A stretch of DNA of 64,000 nt from Chromatiales bacterium (GTDB lineage: Bacteria > Pseudomonadota > Gammaproteobacteria > UBA6429), in contig JALTJN010000196.1 in assembly GCA_027076405.1 (NCBI GenBank), forward strand, positions 122,254 through 186,253, written 5' to 3'. The notes under the pieces are model-generated. The model was not told the DNA's origin, searched no databases, and saw nothing but the letters and a program-made list of their open reading frames with translations. This document shows positions 8,120 to 16,381 of the stretch, one piece after another; position 1 is the stretch's first letter, and the number at the start of each line of letters is the position of its first letter. Made by a program: the position numbers and the translations under genes.

Positions 8120-9966
8120 GCTGCGAATAAGTCCATTTGTGAGCTTGTATCATCATCACTGACATCATGCGATAAATCGGCGTTATCGTTGTTTGTGACC
8201 GTTTCATGGGAAGCACGAATTACCGCCATAGCTTTTTCATCTATTGATGATGCTAATAACTGTTCAATATTGACATTATTACCAGTAAGACCATGGTGTT
8301 GGCGAAAAGCGGTGCGACGTAAGATTTCATCGATCTTGCGAGGCTGGCTATGTGCAAACGTCAACGTACCGAGACTAATGTAATGCATAAAGCCTGCTGT
8401 GATCATGTGTTTGTCGTTATGGTAAGTATCAATAAGGTGATCCATATCCATTAAAACAAATTCAGCGCCTTCCTCGTCCACATTGAACATACTGTCCATA
8501 TCCACATCCAGGATTTGAAGCGCAGGGTGCTTAGATGTCGCAGGCAGAACACGGCTGGCACCGGTAGGGCATCCTTCAAGAGACAGCAATGTAGGATTGT
8601 TCAGCCCTGCGAAGTCATATTCACCGCCGTCATAGCAATCATCACCAACATAGACATAGCGAGCCGCAGGGCGTGGTGTACGAGCAACAGGTTTGATATC
8701 AGGCACAGGGTAGCGCGCACCGTTAACGATATCGCGGTAGATTTTAAGGGCATGAAAAGGCAAATGTAGCCCGTAGCGTGACCAGTCGGCATCAATAGCG
8801 ATGAGTGTTTGCATATCAATCAACTGGAAGCGTGGTTCGATGTCAAGGTTGAACGCAGCTTCGCGCTCAATGATATCAATGGTCAGTGCATATTTGAGCA
8901 TTTCTTCAAGCATGGCAGGGCTGTATGTGTCTGGCGCGATGGTTAGGTAGCCATGTTTAATTGTGCGTCCAACAGGGTGGCGGCGAGACCAGTCCCATTG
9001 TGTGTTCAATAAGAACTGTTGAAATTGGTTCAGTCCTTTCATGTAGGTAAAGTCAGGATTTGAGTCGATCATGTTAGCCATAGATTGATCAGTTGTAACC
9101 GTGCACAGGCTGCATCCATGACGGCTACCGCAGCCGCGAGTTGCAGCAACTTTACCTAATGCCATATCAGCTTCGATGGCGCAGGCGCTGCCCCCTGCAC
9201 TTTCGTAGATTTCAAATGTATCTTCCATATCGCTGTAAGTGTCGATTTGACGGGTCAAGGCGAGATTCAGGTACGACCAGACATCATGGGTTGACCAGTG
9301 GCAAATAGGGCTGAGGTGGAGCATACCGTTCTCACCGCGCCAAGGCATATCTGCTGTTTCGCCGCGTTCAGTCATCCGGCGTTTACGCGATTCGCTTTCT
9401 TCAAAACGCGTGCCGATAATAGTGACCAATTCTTTGTCGTATTGAGCATCAAATGTTTTTTTGATCTCATTAAGTGCGCGTTGTTGTGGCATTAATTTTA
9501 GGCTTACGGAACAATCACGGCTCTGCCCATTGCCATTTTTAGCTTTTGAGCCGGACATGGGGTATGTGACCAGTTTACCGCTACCAATATGACGATAAGC
9601 CCATGAAGTTGCTAAAGTAGGTTTAGCAATAGAGACGATCACATCAAAATTATTTTCTTTTGCGTAGGCTTGAACTTTTTTGATTTCATTCATGGCGTAT
9701 TGGTGAACGCTGGGGTTTTCGATACCTGTGTCACCATGAGAAAGCACGATGGGTGCGAGCGTAAAGCCGTCCTGAACAGCCCGTGCAGCCGCCATGAGGG
9801 TTAATGAGGTAATACAAGAACTGTCTTTACCAAAGCTGGTTGCAATGCGTACCGGTGTTTGAGTAATCAACAGACGGTACAGGGCGTAGAATGCATCTTT
9901 GATTTTACCATCAAGCATGATGGTATTCAGTGGCGCTTGGTTTAATGTTACGTTTTGTGTGTTCAT
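8116..9966 (-). CDS. DndC-like PP-loop sulfurtransferase-family protein
   Basis: 616 aa. PP-loop SFGKDSS (44-50) and four cysteines at 262, 279, 285 and 288 in the block CGSRHGCSLCTVTTDQSM. This arrangement is that of DndC, which inserts sulfur into the DNA backbone using a 4Fe-4S cluster, and of related phage PAPS-reductase proteins. An extra acidic C-terminal region (about 450-616) is not part of DndC. No dndA, B, D or E homologue is visible in the window, so phosphorothioation cannot be claimed; ATP-dependent sulfur or nucleotidyl transfer is the safe statement. ATG at 9966 (GAGG) under promoter copy 7. GC is somewhat higher than in the small neighbours. Confidence 0.85.
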   Translation of the reverse strand: MNTQNVTLNQAPLNTIMLDGKIKDAFYALYRLLITQTPVRIATSFGKDSSCITSLTLMAAARAVQDGFTLAPIVLSHGDTGIENPSVHQYAMNEIKKVQAYAKENNFDVIVSIAKPTLATSWAYRHIGSGKLVTYPMSGSKAKNGNGQSRDCSVSLKLMPQQRALNEIKKTFDAQYDKELVTIIGTRFEESESRKRRMTERGETADMPWRGENGMLHLSPICHWSTHDVWSYLNLALTRQIDTYSDMEDTFEIYESAGGSACAIEADMALGKVAATRGCGSRHGCSLCTVTTDQSMANMIDSNPDFTYMKGLNQFQQFLLNTQWDWSRRHPVGRTIKHGYLTIAPDTYSPAMLEEMLKYALTIDIIEREAAFNLDIEPRFQLIDMQTLIAIDADWSRYGLHLPFHALKIYRDIVNGARYPVPDIKPVARTPRPAARYVYVGDDCYDGGEYDFAGLNNPTLLSLEGCPTGASRVLPATSKHPALQILDVDMDSMFNVDEEGAEFVLMDMDHLIDTYHNDKHMITAGFMHYISLGTLTFAHSQPRKIDEILRRTAFRQHHGLTGNNVNIEQLLASSIDEKAMAVIRASHETVTNNDNADLSHDVSDDDTSSQMDLFAA

Positions 9967-9990
9967 ACTGGTTGCCTCGTTAAGTTGAGA

Positions 9991-10020
9991 TCAGTATGTC
10001 AGTCAGGTGTATTCCCGCAC
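9991..10020 (-). promoter_or_regulatory. GTGCGGGA-type promoter element, copy 7
   Basis: GTGCGGGA, 12 bases, GACATACTGA on the minus strand, upstream of the DndC-like gene. Confidence 0.75.
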
Positions 10021-10101
10021 GCAAAAGATATAAATCGGTTATCTAAATAAGAACGGCTTGAGTTATGTTTATCTTGAACAAGACGGTAGTGAAAGTGGCT
10101 G

Positions 10102-10122
10102 CACCGGGAGAAGTTCCCGGTG
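10102..10122 (-). terminator. possible terminator stem-loop after sohB
   Basis: Perfect 8-bp stem CACCGGGA / TCCCGGTG with a 5-base loop, 27 bases beyond the sohB stop. No strong U-tract follows, so it may be a processing or weak termination hairpin. Confidence 0.4.
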
Positions 10123-10148
10123 GCAATCAATCAAGTTATCCTTAAATA

Positions 10149-11150
10149 TTAATAAAAAGGCTGTCTGTGGTGAGACAGTATGTTCGTTAACAGATGGTTA
10201 ATCATAGTGTCGGGATCGGGTTTAAGCCCAATTTTTTGCAGAAAGGTTTTCTTTTTTCTGTGTGAAATCTCGACAATGTTATGCGTTGTGTTCAGCGATT
10301 GTATATATTGTTCCGAAGTGCTGAGTTCATCAACCAGATTAAGGTTAATGGCATCATTAGCAAACCAGTGATCACCATTGGCAACATCATCAAGCGAAAC
10401 GTGAGGACGTTGTTTTTTGACAAAGTTTTTAAACAAATCATGAGTATTATTAAGTTTTGCTTTAAAGTGTTCTCGTTGTTCGTCGCTGTTTTCGCCAAAA
10501 GTTGTTAATGTGCGTTTTAATTCACCGGCGGTATGTTCTTCGTATTCGATATCGAGTTTTTTGAGTACGCCATTAAAGTTAGGCAAGCTAGCGACCACGC
10601 CGATAGAGCCGATGATAGCAAACGGTGCAGCGACGATTTTATTGGCGGTACATGCCATCATATAACCACCACTGGCGGCAATTCTGTCAACACAAACGGT
10701 TAAGGGGATACATTTAGACGTAAGACGTAAAAGCTGGCTTGCTGCCAACCCATAGTTATTGACGATACCGCCTGGACTTTCTAATTTTAGTATGACTTCA
10801 TCGTTGCTGCTGGCTTTGGTTAGCACGACCGAGATAGATTCAGCGAGGTGATCGCAATCGGAGGCTTTGATATCCCCTTTAAAGTTCAACACAAAGGCGC
10901 GTGGTTTATCTTTGACATCAATCGTATTGCTTTTTTCCTTTTTGCCTTTTTTCGTTTCAATGCCAAGCGCCTCATTGAGCCTTGAAATATTGTCGTCGTT
11001 TTTATTATTAAGTGGGGTAATCACCAATGTAGATTTATCTGGAGAGGCGTTTTTCTTGATTAAGTAGAGCGCACCCCACAAAAGAGCCGCCCCAATAATA
11101 ACAGTAAAGACTTTTGCAAAAAACAGTAAATATTCAAATAAAAATTCCAT
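10149..11150 (-). CDS. sohB: SohB-like S49 inner-membrane serine protease
   Basis: 333 aa. An N-terminal membrane anchor (about 8-30) is followed by a linker and an S49 peptidase domain. The nucleophile region reads DRIAASGGYMMAC and the general-base lysine lies in AGELKRTLTTFGEN, the usual Ser/Lys dyad of SppA/SohB. The active site would be periplasmic, digesting peptides or clearing membrane proteins. Size matches chromosomal SohB (about 350 aa). A TGGAG site precedes the ATG; the gene lies 15 bases after the upstream gene and shares promoter copy 8. Confidence 0.9.
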   Translation of the reverse strand: MEFLFEYLLFFAKVFTVIIGAALLWGALYLIKKNASPDKSTLVITPLNNKNDDNISRLNEALGIETKKGKKEKSNTIDVKDKPRAFVLNFKGDIKASDCDHLAESISVVLTKASSNDEVILKLESPGGIVNNYGLAASQLLRLTSKCIPLTVCVDRIAASGGYMMACTANKIVAAPFAIIGSIGVVASLPNFNGVLKKLDIEYEEHTAGELKRTLTTFGENSDEQREHFKAKLNNTHDLFKNFVKKQRPHVSLDDVANGDHWFANDAINLNLVDELSTSEQYIQSLNTTHNIVEISHRKKKTFLQKIGLKPDPDTMINHLLTNILSHHRQPFY

Positions 11151-11164
11151 GTTGACTCCAGTGG

Positions 11165-11599
11165 TTAAAGATTGACAAGTTTTTGTGCAGCAATACCGAG
11201 ATCGAATGCTTCTTTAGAGATTTCCTTTAAATCAGGTAAGAAAGACAAGTTACCATCAAACCAGTAACCATTGTAATCTTCTTCCCAATCATCAGTACGG
11301 CTACCCCGCGCATCTTTTGCATACGCATGTTTGAATTGCTCTAAGTCAGTATTGGCATCCAATTTAACAAATTCGGTATCGAGAAATTCGTAATCACCGA
11401 AACGCTGAGTGTGTTTCAAGATGAAATATTTTTGATTATTGGTGTTTGGGCTAAGTTCATTAAGAACAGATTCCGCCACTTTGACTATATCCTTTAGACT
11501 GTCATTTGTGTCTCTATCTGCCATCCCGTGTTTATTGATAAGGTCTATGGTGATCGCAATGATGGTCTGAATTGAAGTATTAACGCTAACTAAGTTCAT
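11165..11599 (-). CDS. hypothetical protein (144 aa), upstream of sohB
   Basis: Soluble helical protein without recognised domain. ATG 11599 has an AGGAAA site and lies below promoter copy 8. The frame is also open back to an ATG at 11746 (site GGTGAG, 9 bases after the gene ending at 11755); a longer 193-aa product starting there cannot be excluded, but it would read through the promoter element. Confidence 0.65.
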   Translation of the reverse strand: MNLVSVNTSIQTIIAITIDLINKHGMADRDTNDSLKDIVKVAESVLNELSPNTNNQKYFILKHTQRFGDYEFLDTEFVKLDANTDLEQFKHAYAKDARGSRTDDWEEDYNGYWFDGNLSFLPDLKEISKEAFDLGIAAQKLVNL

Positions 11600-11633
11600 G
11601 CACGTTTCCTCGTTGTTATGTTTAATGTTGAGT

Positions 11634-11663
11634 CTATTTTCGCAAGTTGGATTAATCCCGCAC
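11634..11663 (-). promoter_or_regulatory. GTGCGGGA-type promoter element, copy 8
   Basis: GTGCGGGA, 12 bases, GCGAAAATAG on the minus strand; the weakest -10 of the set. Upstream of the gene starting at 11599. Confidence 0.6.
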
Positions 11664-11754
11664 GTAGTAGACAAATAACCGGCATTCGCTAAAAAACAGC
11701 AAGCATCGCCAAATGTGTTAAATTCTAAATGTTTTGAGTCTTCCATTGTTATTC

Positions 11755-12372
11755 TCACCATTCTTCTTCAAAAGCACCGAGTTTTTTAGCAACAAAATTT
11801 GCATAAGCAATATCATGAAGATGATGTCCTCCACGTCCCCATTCATCAAACCACAATTTATTTTCGTAGTCATACCATTCATCATACGATTCAAACGTCT
11901 TCAACACTCTAAGTGCACTTGCGATCTTCATACAATCATGAGAAAAAATAGTGACTTTATCATCGTCGTGATAAGCAATATAAAGTGACGTATCTGCCGC
12001 ATAAAACACATTGAACGGTGACTCTATCTTAGTCGCTGTTATGTCATGTTCTTCTAATAATACTGCTTCATATGTATTTTCAGTTTTATGTGCTTCTGCA
12101 CAGTCTGTAATTTTACATTGTATTTTAGAAAATTCGTCAGAATACTCAAAGTCTTCGCCGTATTTTTCAACCAGCGCATCAACTAAGCCGCTGTCATAAA
12201 TATCCCCGCCGCTATCGTTGCAGCAACTAAGCTCCCAGGTTTCGTTATAATCGTGATCAAGATATGACTGGCAGTTCACTTCATAATAATTGTCATCAAA
12301 CTTTACTTCTACAACATATGTATCTACTTCTTCGATGTATTCAGAAAATTCAACTTCGATTTCGATATTCAT
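11755..12372 (-). CDS. acidic hypothetical protein (205 aa)
   Basis: Strongly acidic protein (many D and E) with several Cys and aromatic residues and no recognised domain. ATG at 12372 has an AAAGGGG site. Single gene under promoter copy 9. The acidity could fit a DNA-mimic or antirestriction role, as proposed for other conjugative leading-region proteins, but nothing in the sequence proves it. Confidence 0.7.
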   Translation of the reverse strand: MNIEIEVEFSEYIEEVDTYVVEVKFDDNYYEVNCQSYLDHDYNETWELSCCNDSGGDIYDSGLVDALVEKYGEDFEYSDEFSKIQCKITDCAEAHKTENTYEAVLLEEHDITATKIESPFNVFYAADTSLYIAYHDDDKVTIFSHDCMKIASALRVLKTFESYDEWYDYENKLWFDEWGRGGHHLHDIAYANFVAKKLGAFEEEW

Positions 12373-12437
12373 TTTATTCCCCTTTGCGTTGATTTGAATT
12401 GAAGCTGCCTGTGCGGCAGTAAAATATTTAACTTTTA

Positions 12438-12467
12438 TATATATATAGTATTTTCATACTTCCGCAC
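12438..12467 (-). promoter_or_regulatory. GTGCGGGA-type promoter element, copy 9
   Basis: GTGCGGAA, 12 bases, TATATATATA on the minus strand, just beyond the terminator of the preceding gene. Confidence 0.65.
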
Positions 12468-12474
12468 GTAGTAG

Positions 12475-12503
12475 ATAAAAAACAGCCACCGAAGTAGCTG
12501 TAA
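12475..12503 (-). terminator. rho-independent terminator (repeated type)
   Basis: On the minus strand CAGCTACTTCGGTGGCTG followed by TTTTTT, directly after the gene ending at 12529. The same hairpin recurs at 18713-18738 and 19741-19766. Confidence 0.8.
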
Positions 12504-12528
12504 TGGAGGGGTGTTCATTATGAACGGG

Positions 12529-12912
12529 TTAAGCGGCTTTATCGTTATAGCGATTAATCACGCTATCAATATCGTTAAGTCGCCCAAGGTAGGTTTCTGC
12601 GAGATCCGCATGGTTAGACAGTTCAGTAAAATGATTTTTCTTGATAGCGAGCGCGCAGCGCAATTTAACCTCGTCAAGTTCGGCGCGTAATCGGTCGTAT
12701 TCACCTTGTACGGCTTTAATATCAACAGACAGTTGCTCGATGGCATCATTGATCTTTTGTTCTGTGATAGTGCTCAATGCGTTAGGGGCGCAAAGTGGGA
12801 CAGATTGGTGTGTGACAAGATTAACCAGAGAGTAACTAAGTCGACCACGCAGGACAATTTGCGTACTGTGTGCAGATAAGTATTTTTTAAGTGTCGCGGG
12901 TGTAAAGTGCAT
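12529..12912 (-). CDS. coiled-coil hypothetical protein (127 aa)
   Basis: The central part (about 47-105) is a heptad-rich helix (QLSVDIKAVQGEYDRLRAELDEV...). ATG at 12912 follows AAGGA. It ends just before a strong terminator. It lies 88 bases downstream of the gene ending at 13001 and may share its promoter. Function unknown. Confidence 0.75.
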   Translation of the reverse strand: MHFTPATLKKYLSAHSTQIVLRGRLSYSLVNLVTHQSVPLCAPNALSTITEQKINDAIEQLSVDIKAVQGEYDRLRAELDEVKLRCALAIKKNHFTELSNHADLAETYLGRLNDIDSVINRYNDKAA

Positions 12913-13000
12913 AGCATTTATCCTTGTTTATGTTGGACATAAATTCATCTTAAATAGGGTGGGGAGAGACAAGCCCTCCCCGTTCTGGAGGCAGCCAGAA

Positions 13001-13339
13001 TTAGTCGTTATCATCCTGCGGATCTTGGATGAAGTATTCGGTATTAGGCAGACACGGCGTAGTGGTAATGAGGTAACCGATACGATTAACGAGGTGATAA
13101 CCATTACAGATGCACATATTGCCATCATCGTCGTCCATGATAGTCCAGACGCGGTGTTCGCCTTCTTTGCTGTTAGCCACACTCAGTACGTGTTCAAGTT
13201 CAACGCCGTATGTTTCAAACATATTGCCATCATAACTGGCATTATCGTCAAAGTGATTTGTGACAAATTCAAACTGATCATAAAATTCATCATCGGTCAG
13301 TTTAATAAAATTGTTTTCAGCTGCTTTTGGTGTACTCAT
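13001..13339 (-). CDS. acidic hypothetical protein (112 aa)
   Basis: Acidic protein with a compact C-terminal part (VWTIMDDDDGNMCICNGYHLVNRIGYLITT) resembling uncharacterised phage and plasmid proteins. Its leader is nearly identical to that of the gene starting at 508. Under promoter copy 10. Function unknown. Confidence 0.75.
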   Translation of the reverse strand: MSTPKAAENNFIKLTDDEFYDQFEFVTNHFDDNASYDGNMFETYGVELEHVLSVANSKEGEHRVWTIMDDDDGNMCICNGYHLVNRIGYLITTTPCLPNTEYFIQDPQDDND

Positions 13340-13373
13340 GATATCTACCTTATCAAGTTGTTTTAAGTTGCGT

Positions 13374-13403
13374 CTATTATCGCAAGTGGAATTAATCCCG
13401 CAT
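13374..13403 (-). promoter_or_regulatory. GTGCGGGA-type promoter element, copy 10
   Basis: ATGCGGGA, 12 bases, GCGATAATAG on the minus strand, upstream of the ATG at 13339. Confidence 0.7.
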
Positions 13404-13417
13404 GTAAAAATAAGCGA

Positions 13418-13699
13418 TTAGATTTTACGTGCCATAGGGTAATGATTGTGTATCTGTTTTAATTCTGCCCGCATTGCTATCTCCGTTTTAACGAGGCGCT
13501 GATAAGACTGTTGTGAGTTTGGCAGTGGGCGACAAAGGTTATAAGCTTTACGGATAAGCACACAAGAGGGGCACCCGCCTCCACACTCAGGGTAATAGTG
13601 ATGATGTAACGTGGTAAGTTCATCGCACAAGTCGCGCAATATCGCTTGCGAATCATTTATCTGGACGGACGTATGCACGTCTTTACGTTTAGTGTTCAT
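13418..13699 (-). CDS. Cys-cluster hypothetical protein (93 aa)
   Basis: Contains HHHYYPECGGGCPSC (about residues 32-46), a His/Cys-rich patch that could bind metal. ATG at 13699 overlaps the stop of the upstream gene (ATGA), so the two are coupled. No family recognised. Confidence 0.65.
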   Translation of the reverse strand: MNTKRKDVHTSVQINDSQAILRDLCDELTTLHHHYYPECGGGCPSCVLIRKAYNLCRPLPNSQQSYQRLVKTEIAMRAELKQIHNHYPMARKI

Positions 13700-14178
13700 G
13701 ATGAACGGGCAGCATTGATAGCGTGTGCCAGACGGTCAAGCGTATCCTGCCCACAGACGTTAAGGGCGGTTGAATGCATTGAGAAAACATCATCATCGCA
13801 TGGTTGTGCAGCAAAAGGGTGATCACTGTAAACATTTGCCTGTTCAATGTGTTCAATAAAGTAAGCCATGCAGCCTTGTACGCCGTCTTGATTAGCGATT
13901 TGTGCAAGGGCGGTTTTATGGTCGCCGTTTAAGATAAGGTAAACATTGTGTTCAAGTACAACAGCAGTGGTTGCCTGACCGTAATCTGCTTTACCAGCAT
14001 TGTAGCTAATATGAAACATATCAAAACTTAGCGTCATATTAGCAGATAAGCGGTTTGTAGCAGGGCAAAATGAGTGTTTAAAGGTCGCTTGCTGGCACGC
14101 GCAAAGTAATATCAGTCTAATTTTTCCTACCAATAGAGGCACGATAATAAAGCCGGTGGTGGTTTCGCTCTGAGTCAT
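13696..14178 (-). CDS. hypothetical protein (160 aa or 113 aa)
   Basis: No recognised domain. The ATG at 14178 has a weak ribosome site and the first 47 residues look unlike the rest; an internal ATG at 14037 gives a 113-aa product that starts better (MTLSFDMFHISYNAGK). No GTGCGGGA element lies upstream. A terminator-like hairpin at 14208-14223 separates it from the gene before. Confidence 0.55.
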   Translation of the reverse strand: MTQSETTTGFIIVPLLVGKIRLILLCACQQATFKHSFCPATNRLSANMTLSFDMFHISYNAGKADYGQATTAVVLEHNVYLILNGDHKTALAQIANQDGVQGCMAYFIEHIEQANVYSDHPFAAQPCDDDVFSMHSTALNVCGQDTLDRLAHAINAARSS

Positions 14179-14207
14179 GGCATATTCTTTTGAAAAGCAG
14201 AACCAAA

Positions 14208-14223
14208 GCAGGGTTTCCCCTGC
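14208..14223 (-). terminator. terminator hairpin
   Basis: GCAGGG-GAAA-CCCTGC on the minus strand, a tetraloop hairpin followed by a T-rich run, directly after the gene ending at 14242. Confidence 0.6.
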
Positions 14224-14241
14224 CTGGCATTAAGCTGTGCG

Positions 14242-14622
14242 TTATGTGTTAATCATGGACGGGTTTTTTTCTAGTCGCAGCCTCATGTAGAGACCTGTTA
14301 GTGCCATCACTGACAAATCCATATAGATATTTCCCATCATGGTGTCCACCAGTCCGGTGTTATATAGGGTGGTGGTAACAGTGATATTAATAATCGCAAA
14401 AACATTGATCGCGTTAATATATTTCCTAAAGGGATGATCGGGTACTTCATTGCGAGCGAACAGGTTGAAGGCGACCATGGCGACAGTAAACAGCGCAACA
14501 TCGGCGATAAAGACGGTGCTGGCATGACTGGATGTAAAGAGGACACTGGCGAAAATAACGGTGGCAATCAAGGCGACCATTTCGATGTGTTTAAGGTTAA
14601 ACTGTGATAAAAATGTAAGCAT
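14242..14622 (-). CDS. membrane protein, 4 predicted TM helices (126 aa)
   Basis: Four hydrophobic segments (about 14-31, 38-55, 68-88, 95-112) and short loops; no catalytic motif. ATG 14622 under promoter copy 11. No family recognised. Similar small integral membrane proteins are encoded at 15727-16146 and 16382-16816. Confidence 0.7.
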   Translation of the reverse strand: MLTFLSQFNLKHIEMVALIATVIFASVLFTSSHASTVFIADVALFTVAMVAFNLFARNEVPDHPFRKYINAINVFAIINITVTTTLYNTGLVDTMMGNIYMDLSVMALTGLYMRLRLEKNPSMINT

Positions 14623-14650
14623 AATAATTTCCCATTGGTTAATTGAGCGA

Positions 14651-14680
14651 TCAGTATGCCGACCTGATTGATTTCCGCAC
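14651..14680 (-). promoter_or_regulatory. GTGCGGGA-type promoter element, copy 11
   Basis: GTGCGGAA, 12 bases, GGCATACTGA on the minus strand, upstream of the ATG at 14622. Confidence 0.75.
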
Positions 14681-14694
14681 GCAGTGACTACAGA

Positions 14695-14856
14695 TTATTT
14701 GATAAACAGGCGCAACTCGATGGCGCGAAAGACACCGGCGACATCAGCGGGGGTGATATTGTGATCTTTAGCGGACTTTCTAATCGCCTCGGTGATATTT
14801 TTATCGAGTGATGCTTGTATTTTATTCTCGCTGTGCAGTGGGATAGGTTGGTTCAT
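14695..14856 (-). CDS. small protein (53 aa)
   Basis: ATG at 14856 follows AAAGGA with ideal spacing; the product starts MNQPIPLHSENKIQASLDK and ends in RLFIK. The helical, amphipathic middle (KNITEAIRKSAKDHNITPADVAGVFRA broken only here for length) looks like a small DNA-binding or regulatory fold of ribbon-helix-helix size. It follows the gene ending at 14899 by 42 bases. Confidence 0.65.
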   Translation of the reverse strand: MNQPIPLHSENKIQASLDKNITEAIRKSAKDHNITPADVAGVFRAIELRLFIK

Positions 14857-14898
14857 GGTATTTATCCTTTCTCAGTTTATGTGGTGGTCTTTAACGGC

Positions 14899-15252
14899 TT
14901 ACGCATCAAAGAGGCTGTATCGTTCACATTTTAATGAATGAAAGACGTTATCGAAGAACGCTTCACATTGTTCAACCGATTTGACGTGTAAAAGTTCGAC
15001 ATTAAATGTTTGTCCGTCTTTGGTCATTTGAGCAAAGCCGCTGAACAGGTGCTGTGAAGTATCTGGTACACCAGAATAATCTAGGTGGCAATGGGTAACA
15101 TCAATAAAATATTGTGTGCCTAAATCGTCGGTAATTTTCTTTTGCCAGCTTGTGACGTAACCTTTTTTTTGTTTCATCTTGTCTTGATAGGGATGAAAGC
15201 CATATTTAACCAGCGCGCTATTGAGTGTTTTCATATCATTTTCATTGCACAT
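14899..15252 (-). CDS. hypothetical protein (117 aa)
   Basis: Soluble protein without recognised domain; resembles uncharacterised phage-type proteins in composition. AAGGA site before the ATG. First gene under promoter copy 12, followed by the 53-aa gene. Confidence 0.7.
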   Translation of the reverse strand: MCNENDMKTLNSALVKYGFHPYQDKMKQKKGYVTSWQKKITDDLGTQYFIDVTHCHLDYSGVPDTSQHLFSGFAQMTKDGQTFNVELLHVKSVEQCEAFFDNVFHSLKCERYSLFDA

Positions 15253-15286
15253 AATAGATCCTTATATAAGTTGTTTTAAGTTGTAC

Positions 15287-15316
15287 TCAGTATGCCTAGA
15301 TGATGGCTTCCCGCAC
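15287..15316 (-). promoter_or_regulatory. GTGCGGGA-type promoter element, copy 12
   Basis: GTGCGGGA, 12 bases, GGCATACTGA on the minus strand, upstream of the ATG at 15252. Confidence 0.75.
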
Positions 15317-15324
15317 GCAGAGAA

Positions 15325-15591
15325 TTAGTGTCTATTTTGCAGATAAAGTTGGTAGGCGAGCACGGCATCTTGAATCAGCGCTGACAGCGAATGAGAGACG
15401 TTTTCACGGGTGGTTGTTTGGGTGCAGGCGTAATCAGATAAATCCGAGATAACCGTGCCATTCCATGCACCGTCTGTTTCATGGTAGGCAAACTGTACTG
15501 TTAGACCATTGATATGTTTGGCGGTACAGGTATTGGGGTTAATCGTCCACTGTAAGGTGATGTGCGCGGGGTGTTTGTTCATCATTGACAT
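15325..15591 (-). CDS. hypothetical protein (88 aa)
   Basis: Small soluble protein with no recognised motif. Three ATGs (15591, 15585, 15582) are possible starts and none has a clear ribosome site. It overlaps the upstream gene by up to 53 bases, so translation is likely coupled. Last gene of the unit starting at 16315. Confidence 0.6.
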   Translation of the reverse strand: MSMMNKHPAHITLQWTINPNTCTAKHINGLTVQFAYHETDGAWNGTVISDLSDYACTQTTTRENVSHSLSALIQDAVLAYQLYLQNRH

Positions 15592-15730
15592 TGAATAATT
15601 CGGTTTGTTTGGGTGCTGGATTTCGTTTTTGTTGTTGTTTTTGATAATACCGGCGAAGGTTATCGCGGCGCAAGAACGCGGGGATAGGAAGCCAAGTATT
15701 ATTGTCTATTTTATTGCTGCTATTGTTCAT
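15539..15730 (-). CDS. basic hypothetical protein (63 aa)
   Basis: Basic, Q/R-rich protein (RRDNLRRYYQKQQQKRNP). ATG at 15730 overlaps the stop of the membrane protein before it (ATGA), and its 3' end overlaps the next gene. Position in a tight unit is the main support. Confidence 0.55.
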   Translation of the reverse strand: MNNSSNKIDNNTWLPIPAFLRRDNLRRYYQKQQQKRNPAPKQTELFNVNDEQTPRAHHLTVDD

Positions 15731-16146
15731 GATGAACCTGTTTTGTCGGCGTTATGGTAAGCCGGTGTTTTTCGTGTTGTTTGAAACAACAGTGCCAACT
15801 CTGGTATGAGAGCAAAGTGTATCAGGGCAAAGATGATGCCGATGAAGACATAGGTAAGGGGTGGTAAGGCGGTGTAGGTATAAAGGCTAAAAGCGGCATA
15901 TTGGGCGGTAGTGAAGATTGTGGTAAACCCAAGGCAAATTTTAAGTTTGATATTGATAGTAAAGCGTTCATAGAGGTAGAAAAAACAGGCAACCAATGTG
16001 AAAAACGTCATAAAGCCGAGTGAGGCATGCGCGCTGTTACTCATAGGCAGTTGATTAATCAACATGAGGGCGGTGGACGCAGAGGTGAGTGCGGCGGCGA
16101 TGATATGTTGAAGTTTAACAGAGAATAAATGGGTGTATTTAGTCAT
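15727..16146 (-). CDS. membrane protein, 4 predicted TM helices (139 aa)
   Basis: Four hydrophobic segments with a short basic tail; no recognised family. Overlaps the preceding small gene by 8 bases and the next by 4, typical of a coupled unit under promoter copy 13. Confidence 0.7.
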   Translation of the reverse strand: MTKYTHLFSVKLQHIIAAALTSASTALMLINQLPMSNSAHASLGFMTFFTLVACFFYLYERFTINIKLKICLGFTTIFTTAQYAAFSLYTYTALPPLTYVFIGIIFALIHFALIPELALLFQTTRKTPAYHNADKTGSS

Positions 16147-16315
16147 AATGGTGACCTGTATTGATGGTATTTAATTGGGTTATTTTTCTTGTTGAGATAA
16201 AGCCGGACAGCAGGGTTTTAAAATTATGCAGATTGATGGGTGGCACGAACATCGCTGGTCGCTTGAGGTAGCGGTATTTTATGTGCCATTTTTTATAATC
16301 AGGGCTGTAATACAT
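16139..16315 (-). CDS. small hypothetical protein (58 aa)
   Basis: Starts at ATG 16315. The frame continues to 16375, but that extension (MCGNYSQRY...) is the translated promoter copy 13. The ribosome site is weak. First gene of the unit that continues with the membrane protein at 15727. Confidence 0.5.
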   Translation of the reverse strand: MYYSPDYKKWHIKYRYLKRPAMFVPPINLHNFKTLLSGFISTRKITQLNTINTGHHYD

Positions 16316-16343
16316 GGTCTGTGGCCAAATAAGTAAAGAGGTA

Positions 16344-16373
16344 ATAATATATCTTTGTGAGTAATTCCCGCAC
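16344..16373 (-). promoter_or_regulatory. GTGCGGGA-type promoter element, copy 13
   Basis: GTGCGGGA, 12 bases, GATATATTAT on the minus strand (-10 TATATT). Confidence 0.7.
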
Positions 16374-16381
16374 ACAGCAGA

